Source: Hermatobates lingyangjiaoensis
Lineage: Eukaryota > Arthropoda > Insecta > Hemiptera > Hermatobatidae
Direction: 5' to 3'
Assembly (NCBI GenBank): GCA_026182355.1
Contig: JAPFBL010001929.1
Span: 303,501-367,500 of the forward strand
DNA: 64,000 nt
Of this stretch, positions 55,590-64,000 are shown in pieces. Below the pieces are notes generated by a model. That model made no database searches and was not told the origin of the DNA. It saw only the letters and a list, made by a program, of their open reading frames with translations. Position 1 is the stretch's first letter. Each line of letters starts with the position of its first letter. The position numbers and the translations under genes were made by a program.

Positions 55590-56215
55590 AGTTAAATATT
55601 TTGACATTTATGAATCCGATGCCATACTTAGAGTTGACTTTTCTTTTTTGACATTTATCATTTCGATATCATAGTTAGTGCTGGAGTTTTGACATTTATG
55701 AATCCGATGCCATACTTAGAGTTGACTTTTCTTTTTTGACATTTATCATTTCGATATCATAGTTAGTGCTGGAGTTTTGACATTTATGAATTCGATGACA
55801 TACTTAGAGTTGACTTTGCTTTTTTGACATTTATCATTTCGATATCATAGTTAGTGCTGGAGTTTTGACATTTATGAATTCGATGACATACTTAGAGTTG
55901 ACTTTTCTTTTTTGACATTTATCATTTCGATATCATAGTTAGTGCTGGAGTTTTGACATTTATGAATTCGATGACATACTTAGAGTTGACTTTTATTTTT
56001 TGACATTTATCATTTCGATATCATAGTTAGTGCTGGAGTTTTGACATTTATGAATTCGATGACATACTTAGAGTTGACTTTTATTTTTTGACATTTATCA
56101 TTTCGATATCATAGTTAGTGCTGGAGTTTTGACATTTATGAATTCGATGACATACTTAGAGTTGACTTTTCTTTTTTGACATTATCATTTCGATATTATA
56201 GTTAGTGTTGGATGT
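55590..56215. repeat. Minisatellite, 88 bp unit, about seven copies
   Basis: The unit is TTTTGACATTTATGAATTCG, ATGACATACTTAGAGTTGAC, TTTTCTTTTTTGACATTTAT, CATTTCGATATCATAGTTAG, TGCTGGAG; period 88 (55621 to 55709). Copies are highly similar. Diverged units continue to about 56540. Confidence 0.95.
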
Positions 56216-56559
56216 TTTGTAATTTATGGATTAAATTACATAGTTAAAGTTGAATGTTTTGAAATTTATAATCTCAATGTCATACTTACAGTAGATGTTT
56301 TCATATATATGGATTGGTTGTAATATTTAGAATTGCATGTTTTCACATTTACAAAACATCAGAATTGAAATCGGATCTTTTAATATTTATAAATTCACTG
56401 CCAGAGTTAAAGTTGAGTATTTTACATTTATAATTTTGATGTTATAGTTAGAGTTAGTTATTTTAAAATTCATAGTTTTATTATCATAGGAGAATTCAAT
56501 GTTTTGATATTTATGGATTCAATATCAGAGTTAGAATTCGTTTTTTGAACAATTATTCG

Positions 56560-57745
56560 CCATGAACTCACTTGCTACTTTTTGGTGACTTGTTACTATC
56601 TGGTCACTTGCTACTATTTGATCACTTGCTACTAGTTGTTCACTTGCTACTATTTGGACACTTGCTACTATTTGGTCAAATGCTACTATTTGGTCACCTG
56701 CTACTATTTGGTCACTTGTTACTATTTGGTCACTTGCTACTATTTGATCACTTGCTACTACTTGATCACTTGCTACTAGTTGTTCACTTGCTACTATTTG
56801 GACACTTGCTACTATTTGGTCAAATGCTACTATTTGGTCACCTGCTACTATTTGGTCACTTGTTACTATTTGGTCACTTGCTACTATTTGATCACTTGTT
56901 ACTAATTGGTCATTTGCTACTAGTTGGTCACTTGCTAATATTTGGTCAGTTGCTATTATTTGGTCACTTGCTTCTATTTAGTCACTTGCTAATATTTCGT
57001 CAGTTGCTATTATTTGGTCACTTGCTTCTATTTAGTCACTTGCTACTATTTAGTCACTTGCTTCTATTTAGTCACTTGCTACTATTTGGTCACCTGCTAC
57101 TATTTGGTCACTTGTTACTGTTTGGTCACTTGCTACTAGTTGTTCACTTGCTACTATTTGGTCAAATGCTACTATTTGGTCACCTGCTACTAGTTGTTCA
57201 CTTGCTACTATTTGGACACTTGCTACTATTTGGTCAAATGCTACTATTTGGTCACCTGCTACTATTTGGTTATTTGCTACTAGTTGGTCACTTGCTAATA
57301 TTTGGTCAGTTGTTATTATTTGGTCACTTGCTTCTATTTAGTCACTTGCTAATATTTGGTCAGTTGCTATTATTTGGTCACTTGCTTCTATTTAGTCACT
57401 TGCTACTATTTAGTCACTTGCTTCTATTTAGTCACTTGCTACTATTTAGTCACTTGCTACTATTTGGTCACTTGCTTCTATTTGGTCACTTGCTACTATT
57501 TGGTCACTTGCTTCTATTAAGCCACTTGCTACTATTTGGTCACTTGATTCTATTTAGTCACTTGCTACTATTTGGTCACTTGCTTCTATTTAGTCACTTG
57601 CTACTATTTGGTCACTTGCTTCTATTTAGCCACTTGCTACTATTTTGTCACTTGCTTCTATTTAGTCACTTGCTACTATTTGGCCACTTGCTTCTATTTA
57701 GTCACTTGCTACTATTTGGTCACTTGCTACAATTTGGTACACTTT
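56560..57745. repeat. Minisatellite, 18 bp unit, about 65 copies, with higher-order blocks
   Basis: The unit is TTGGTCACTTGCTACTAT with variants (TAGTCACTTGCTTCTATT, TTGGTCAAATGCTACTAT). Because 18 is a multiple of three, an ORF of 408 codons stays open and reads (LLLFGH)n, but this follows from the period. Multi-unit blocks repeat, for example the block with TAGTTGTTCAC at about 56632 and again at 56776. Confidence 0.95.
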
Positions 57746-57799
57746 TTGGTGTTAATCAGCACAGTTTTCAATCTTTTGTTTTGCTATGCCCCACCTAAT

Positions 57800-60680
57800 A
57801 ATCTTAACATCCAGATTGTTTCTATTTGGTGAAAAATAATTTTCATCATTTGAAAATAAATTCTCTTTTGATAAAAAAAATTACGTAATCACAAAATGCC
57901 AAATAATTTAGTTTGAAAAAATTCCCTAGAACACAGAAGCAATAAAAAATTGGAAAAGAAAAAAAGCTGTAATTGTTAGTAAAAGATCAGCTTTAAAAAC
58001 CAGTAAGTGAAAATAGAAATACCCTTTGAAGAATTAACTTAACTGTTTAAAAACTGAATTCAACATGTTGAGAAGCTAAAGTGCAATTGTGATTGATGTG
58101 AATAATTTGGTAATGAAATCAGTTTCAATATTTTGATCGGGTCAACTGTTGGGAAAAAATACATAATTAAGTCAAAGTTCGAAATAGAATAAGAAATCAG
58201 AAAAAAGTAAGTAATTTTTTCTAATTTCTTATTGTAGTTTGGATGTTGATTTTTGTTTCACGTGTTTATTGTTAAACCCTGATTATGCATAATTAATAAT
58301 TTGATAAAAATTTAGGGTGAGTTTTGTTTGTGATACTTCATGACAGCTTCCCTTCAGTTTCAAGCATGACTTACCTTTAAGTCAGTGTATGTGTAAACAG
58401 TCAATGTGTGATGTTTTGGAGGTAAAGAAATCACAAACCAAGATTCCAAACAAAAGCTGTTGAACAAAGGAGGAAGGCGTTAAAAATGACTCGTGTTTGA
58501 CAGCCAGTCCACACTGTCTGTTACCCTTCCCTATAGGAAAATTTATCTGAGGAAGAAGAGTAAGCTACCTGAAACCACTTTGCTATAGAAGCTTGTTTCT
58601 TAATTTCTCCATTATCATTTAGAAACTTATTTAATTACCGGAGGGTTTTTTTTTTGTTTGTATATGTCCTTGAAAACTGAAGTTTCCGACTTCAAGGCTT
58701 CATACAAAGAGACCTAATGTCACCTAAGTGTCTGTTTATTAAAGATAAAAGCCATCCTAATTGGGCACCTTAAATAACAGAGTTAGACCAGCCCTGGGCC
58801 GACTGGCTCTCCTTCAGCCACTCTTGTCACGTTTGATCCCGTTCAGCTATTTAATACAATCAAGACAAGGTAAACGTCATTTCACAATTTACTCGACTTC
58901 TACTTACCTTTGAACCAATCAGCTCAGTCTAATTTCACAATCAATGTCTTGTTAGCAATTTTAAACTAATAAACACGAGTTGTTCTTTAGATTATATGAA
59001 TGAATCGCCAATTAGAAATTGACTTTGCTAGGTTAGTAGTGCTAGATGCATTTCAGCTGGTAGTCCTCCAGGATTTATAACCGGTTTCGCCGTTCCTAAC
59101 ATGTGGAAGGTCTTCTAACCGAATTAACCCTCCCTATCATTGGTTTATTATAAGTTCTAACAACCCACCGATGTCTTCACCCCTGCTACAATTAATAATA
59201 ATATGATAATAACAACGTCTAAATTAACCATTTTTTTTTGTTTAAAATAGTGGTTTACATATTCTGTTACTTCTTTATTGTAGAATATCTCAGTAGAATA
59301 CCTTTAATCACTTTCTAGCTTCGGCTATAAATTTGATCTAAAAATATATCTGCAAAGAACTTGGGTTTGTTAATGATGTACACACTAGAAGCAAAACCCA
59401 TTAAACTGATCGATAAAAGTGCTAAAATACGATTTCAAATCCATTGATACACTTTTAAGTTTTATATAGACTAATATTTTTTAATTTATGTTTATACCAA
59501 AAATAATCCAGAAAAAATTTCAAAAAATAAAAAACATACTATTGGATGCCATTTAGCAATGCTAGAGATCCAAAGACAGACAGACTTAAACTTTATGAAT
59601 TGAAATATAACATATATCCCATTACATACTTTCTATGATGTAAAGAAATATTAAATAAATAATATTATAAATAAGTTATACTTTATGATATTTTAAGTTT
59701 TCGGTAATGTATGTTTGGGAGTCGGTGTCAATCAATGTCATCAGTAAAACCATCAATCAATCAATCAGTGTAAACATCATTAGTTTAAACATTTTAACTT
59801 AAAACATTTTAAACAGTTTAACATTTTAAACAAAGTTTTAAATAACTCTGGATTAGAATATATATAAAGAAAACTTAGTACATTGATTTTGAAATACTCT
59901 AAAATATTTTGTTGTTTTACCATTTGCTGTTTAATGAAAATTGATAAATCATTTTGTATGGTTAAAATATAAATATTTTTAGCAGTCCTGTTGTTTTTAT
60001 CCGATTCGCGTAAATATCTAGGGTTCCGTTTCAAATGCAAACAACTTTCATAAAATTAATATTCTTTGAAATAACAAATAAAATATAAGGTATTAGAATA
60101 ATGAGTATTTAACATAGTGTCATATGACGAATATTAAAAACGAAAACAAGAATAAACATGACAGAAGAGAAAGAAAAAAGTTTAGAGCATAAACTGTGGG
60201 AAGGAGGTTTATAAATATGCGATTTTACTTTCAAAGGCCGTCCTGCGTAAGGAGATCGGCCGCCCAGATGTCCTGAGTCACGCTGCATCGTCCACTATGC
60301 GCCTCGTCACCTTTCTTTGACTCAGCACGTTCAACAATTCCATTTAAGTCATAACAGACAAGAAATACGATTAATAAGGCAACCCAGCAATACAATACTG
60401 ACGTATGTCAATATCATTTCATAATCGAAATTTAATTAATTAAATATATAATTGGAAAAACTTCTGTTCTTTGGCCTTTTACAAATCAAATTAAACGGTT
60501 TTGTGTTTTTATTAGTTCACGGTGTAAAGTGCTGAGGCACTGAATGCATTTTTATTGAGATAAAATTATATTGTATGGTATCTCTATTGCATGGATTTAT
60601 ATCCCATTTCACGATATGACAAAACGTTAAAAATGATGGTTTTTATTTTTGAATGCAAGAGAAAATCCGGGATAAACTCT
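57800..60680. other. No supported gene
   Basis: Mostly AT-rich. It holds a decayed family A end (TTTCTTATTGTAGTTTGG and TGTTTCACGTGTTTATTG at 58226-58271), a possible decayed PLE-type core at 58545-58600, a - strand donor-like CAAAG|GTAAGT at about 58913-58905, and a GC-rich patch at 60235-60315 preceded by TTTATAAATATG. None can be built into a gene. Confidence 0.4.
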
Positions 60681-60689
60681 CCTTCCCTC

Positions 60690-60751
60690 TCCAAATCTTC
60701 CCCCTCTCTCTCTTACTGTCTCACTCTCTCTCTCTTTCACTCTCTCTCTCT

Positions 60752-60831
<80 letters not shown>

Positions 60832-60853
60832 ATATATATATATATATATATAT
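60690..60853. repeat. (CT)n-(CA)n-(TA)n compound microsatellite
   Basis: CT tract, then CA from about 60796, then TA to about 60853. ORFs here on both strands are repeat artefacts. Confidence 0.95.
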
Positions 60854-60854
60854 A

Positions 60855-61251
60855 ATAAAATAAAAAACGAAGGAAACACACAGAAAGACACAGACATAAC
60901 TCACATCGATATTTCGACAATCGTCGTCATCAGGAGGTGCGAAGAGCGAAGAGCGAAGAGTCCCGCAGGAAGACAGGGCGGTACTGAACTCGGAAACCGC
61001 AACCAGTACCCCACCACTTACCACCAAGCGGGGGAAGGGAGGGAAGGAAATGAAGAGCCAAATTAAGACGTAAAAGGAACGAGTAAAAATTATAACTATA
61101 AAAAATTATAAAAAAGTTATAAAAAAGTAGATAAATCAAATTAAAATTAATAAAAATAATAAATAAAAAGTAAAATAAAAAATAATAAATAAATAAATAA
61201 AAAATAATAAATAAATAAAAATAATAAATAAATAAATAAATCATAAATAAA
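60855..61251 (-). mobile_element. 3' non-coding part of PLE copy P2 (reverse)
   Basis: Reverse of 48087-48470: terminal sequence GAAGGAAACACACAGAAAGA, ACTC at 60900-60903 (donor-like GTGAGT on the - strand), hammerhead-like core CAATCGTCGTCATCAGG (60918-60934), GCGAAGAGCGAAGAGCGAAG, and an (AAAT)n tract at about 61140-61250. Confidence 0.88.
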
Positions 61252-62516
61252 TTATCGGTTGAGGTTGAGTCCGGGGGAAGAGCGAGCATCAAGTAAGCAT
61301 ATGTATGCCTCCTCTGAAGCTCTTAGGGTAACTTTATTGTTGGATTCGGGATCTGTTTCAGGATCTGAACCCTGAAACAGTCATTGAAACTGAGTCCATG
61401 CGAGTTCGCATGGATGGCTACAGGATAGTTACTGCGTTGACCGACTGAAGCCCTATGACCATTCATACGAAGGCTCAACTTATTAGAAGTTAAGCCAACG
61501 TAAAAGGAGTCACACTGAGTGCAATCCAGTCGGTAAACACAGTTGCTCGAGGTACAGGAGGAATTGACCTGAACCGGGTAGGAACTATGGTGGAGAGGGG
61601 AATCGAAGGAAGGATTAGGGTTTACAATCAGGCAAGTTTGACAGCCACGGCGTCCACATTGTTTCATTCCAGGAACAGGATTGGAAGGCTGAGGGGAAAT
61701 ATGAGAGAAAATGCTTTTTAGATTGGCAGGTTTACGGTAGGAAATAGAAGGGGGGTGATTAAAGATGGAAGAAGTAGAAGTAGAAGTAGACAGAATCGGA
61801 AAAGACTCCTTAATAACAGCACGAAGCTTATAAGCGCCAGGGAAGTAGGTTGTCAGGAAGAAGGAAGTGTTACTTCTATCCCTCTTGGGTCTGGGTTGGT
61901 GGGAGATGTCAGCCGGTAAAACACGACTATCAATGAAGGAGCGAGGATAGCCTCGTTCAGAAAATTTGTCCTTTAAGAGGTTAAGGTGATGTCTGCGGTC
62001 TTGGAGATTATTGCAGATATTGTGAATACGGAGGGACAAGGATCGAGGTATAGACTTTTTAACATGGGATGGATGGCAACTATTGTAATGGAGGTACTGT
62101 TGGGAGTTGGTGGGTTTTATATGTACGGAAGTCAAGAAGTGTCCATTGTCTAAAGTAACGTCAACGTCAAGAAAGGTGATAAGTCTGTCGGAGATGTCGT
62201 AAGTGAAAGTGATGGAGGGGCAGAAATTTTGAAAGGAGTGTAGGAAAAGTTCTAAGTTATGTTTGCCATGGGGCCAAATGAAGAAAATATCATCAATAAA
62301 ACGGAGATAAAGGAGTGGAAGAAGTTGACAGGTGGCCAGGAAATCCTGCTCTAATTTGGCCATGAAAAGATTAGCGTAAGAAGGGGCCATAATCGTACCC
62401 ATAGCTGTGCCTCTGGTTTGAAGGTAATAACGACCCTCAAACTGAAAGACATTATGCTGTAGCACGAAATCAGCCAAAGAGACTAGAAAGGATGTGGAAG
62501 GATTAAGGGGTGCTGT
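61252..62516 (-). mobile_element. Penelope-like element copy P2 (RT motifs to GIY-YIG)
   Basis: Reading down from about 62516: NPSTSFLVSLADFVLQHNVF, then the RT motif TRGTAMGTIMAPSYANLFMA, the catalytic FIDDIFFIWPHG (the acid pair of the (Y/F)xDD box), the thumb (SVHIKPTNSQQYLHYNSCHP), zinc ligands CGRRGCQTC and the GIY-YIG core DSFYVGLTSNKLSLRMNGH. The upstream RT motif with the first catalytic Asp is absent, so it is 5' truncated. One C is lost near 61347 compared with the copies at 47990 and 63798, so the C-terminal end shifts to NPTIKLP and stops. It is otherwise nearly identical to P3, with which it forms an inverted pair. Confidence 0.92.
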
Positions 62517-63893
62517 TCTGCCATCAAGAACTTTCCATTTTCTCCAAATTCTTAAAAATCTTTATCTTCCCTCTACCCTTGATCATCCTCTTCTCATGGT
62601 TGCCATGGACGTCACTTCTCTCTATACTTCAATCATTCATTCTGAAGGTCTGGACGCTCTGCGATACTTTCTTGCTTCGTGCTACAGCATAATGTCTTTC
62701 AGTTTGAGGGTCGTTATTACCTTCAAACCAGAGGCACAGCTATGGGTACGATTATGGCCCCTTCTTACGCTAATCTTTTCATGGCCAAATTAGAGCAGGA
62801 TTTCCTGGCCACCTGTCAACTTCTTCCACTCCTTTATCTCCGTTTTATTGATGATATTTTCTTCATTTGGCCCCATGGCAAACATAACTTAGAACTTTTC
62901 CTACACTCCTTTCAAAATTTCTGCCCCTCCATCACTTTCACTTACGACATCTCCGACAGACTTATCACCTTTCTTGACGTTGACGTTACTTTAGACAATG
63001 GACACTTCTTGACTTCCGTACATATAAAACCCACCAACTCCCAACAGTACCTCCATTACAATAGTTGCCATCCATCCCATGTTAAAAAGTCTATACCTCG
63101 ATCCTTGTCCCTCCGTATTCACAATATCTGCAATAATCTCCAAGACCGCAGACATCACCTTAACCTCTTAAAGGACAAATTTTCTGAACGAGGCTATCCT
63201 CGCTCCTTCATTGATAGTCGTGTTTTACCGGCTGACATCTCCCACCAACCCAGACCCAAGAGGGATAGAAGTAACACTTCCTTCTTCCTGACAACCTACT
63301 TCCCTGGCGCTTATAAGCTTCGTGCTGTTATTAAGGAGTCTTTTCCGATTCTGTCTACTTCTACTTCTACTTCTTCCATCTTTAATCACCCCCCTTCTAT
63401 TTCCTACCGTAAACCTGCCAATCTAAAAAGCATTTTCTCTCATATTTCCCCTCAGCCTTCCAATCCTGTTCCTGGAATGAAACAATGTGGACGCCGTGGC
63501 TGTCAAACTTGCCTGATTGTAAACCCTAATCCTTCCTTCGATTCCCCTCTCCACCATAGTTCCTACCCGGTTCAGGTCAATTCCTCCTGTACCTCGAGCA
63601 ACTGTGTTTACCGACTGGATTGCACTCAGTGTGACTCCTTTTACGTTGGCTTAACTTCTAATAAGTTGAGCCTTCGTATGAATGGTCATAGGGCTTCAGT
63701 CGGTCAACGCAGTAACTATCCTGTAGCCATCCATGCGAACTCGCATGGACTCAGTTTCAATGACTGTTTCAGGGTTCAGATCCTGAAACAGATCCCCGAA
63801 TCCAACAATAAAGTTACCCTAAGAGCTTCAGAGGAGGCATACATATGCTTACTTGATGCTCGCTCTTCCCCCGGACTCAACCTCAACCGATAA
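62517..63893 (+). mobile_element. Penelope-like element copy P3 (RT with deletion, GIY-YIG intact)
   Basis: It opens with SRTFHFLQILKNLYL, HPLLMVAMDVTSLYTSI (the RT motif with the first catalytic Asp, usually DVTSLYTNIPH) and LDALRYFL. A deletion that removes the NPSTSFLVSLADF-like segment shifts the frame. From 62679 a 404-codon ORF carries GTAMGTIMAPSYANLF, FIDDIFFIW, the thumb, CGRRGCQTC, GIY-YIG and the proper C-terminus DARSSPGLNLNR with TAA at 63893. The nuclease half is therefore intact while the RT is split. It faces away from P2. Confidence 0.92.
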
Positions 63894-64000
63894 TTTATTT
63901 ATGATTTATTTATTTATTTATTATTTTTTATTTATTTATTATTTTTTTTTATTTATTTATTATTTTTTATTTTACTTTTTATTTATTATTTTTATTAATT
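63894..64000 (+). mobile_element. Start of the 3' non-coding part of P3
   Basis: A (TTTA)n-rich tract like 48087-48200. The element continues beyond the window. Confidence 0.85.

Noticed and set aside
55590..56215. Regular direct repeats resembling a CRISPR array
   Set aside because: The whole 88-base unit is repeated with no variable spacers, and the context is animal DNA.
56572..57798. ORF of 408 codons, (LLLFGH)n
   Set aside because: Openness follows from an 18-base tandem repeat. No signal, splice or family support exists, and other frames are also largely open.
60215..60345. GC-rich patch after TTTATAAATATG as a promoter with a short gene
   Set aside because: The frame ends after a few codons, and no donor or family match was found.

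Overview
This is a window of animal nuclear DNA, AT-rich and dominated by repeats. Spliced genes with GT-AG introns, a tRNA-derived SINE family, several Penelope-like retroelement (PLE) families and long (TA)n, (CA)n and (GA)n arrays all point to a metazoan, most likely an invertebrate. A lophotrochozoan such as a mollusc is a guess, not a demonstrated assignment. Nothing looks bacterial.

Only two host genes are well supported, and they are convergent. On the + strand, 489-5124 is a two-exon gene: a TATA box, a signal-peptide exon, a 3.8 kb intron, then one long exon encoding about 270 residues of Cys/Tyr-rich decapeptide repeats. The intron carries a decayed stretch of the same repeat. On the - strand, 33845 down to 13407 holds seven exons of a class B scavenger receptor (CD36/SCARB family). 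Their splice phases chain perfectly and give 431 residues through the C-terminal membrane segment and tail. The N-terminal exon(s), with the first membrane segment, were not found. An unrelated-looking ORF lies further upstream on the - strand at 45135-44812.

The rest is mobile or tandem DNA. One PLE family (reverse transcriptase plus GIY-YIG nuclease) has three very similar copies: one at 46631-48470 with a palindromic leader, and two facing head to head at 60855-64000, which form an inverted repeat of about 1.6 kb or more running off the window. A second PLE family is represented at 20526-21835 (good ORF, 5' truncated) and 6539-7795 (decayed). At least six short repeat families, many built as foldbacks and set in (TA)n arrays, share a core of CTGANGA, a short hairpin and GAAA. 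This resembles the hammerhead ribozymes known from PLEs, but usually has one extra base before the hairpin. In several families a GTRAGT splice-donor-like motif follows closely.

Other contents are seven or more copies of a tRNA-derived SINE, a decayed LINE 3' end (23560-24050), an unclassified 1.4 kb repeat in three copies (39326-43275), and minisatellites at 11500-12200, 19130-19680, 51598-52160, 55590-56215 and 56560-57745. Stretches such as 8210-11230, 29365-30960, 45140-46620 and 57800-60680 are AT-rich with no gene that I can support.
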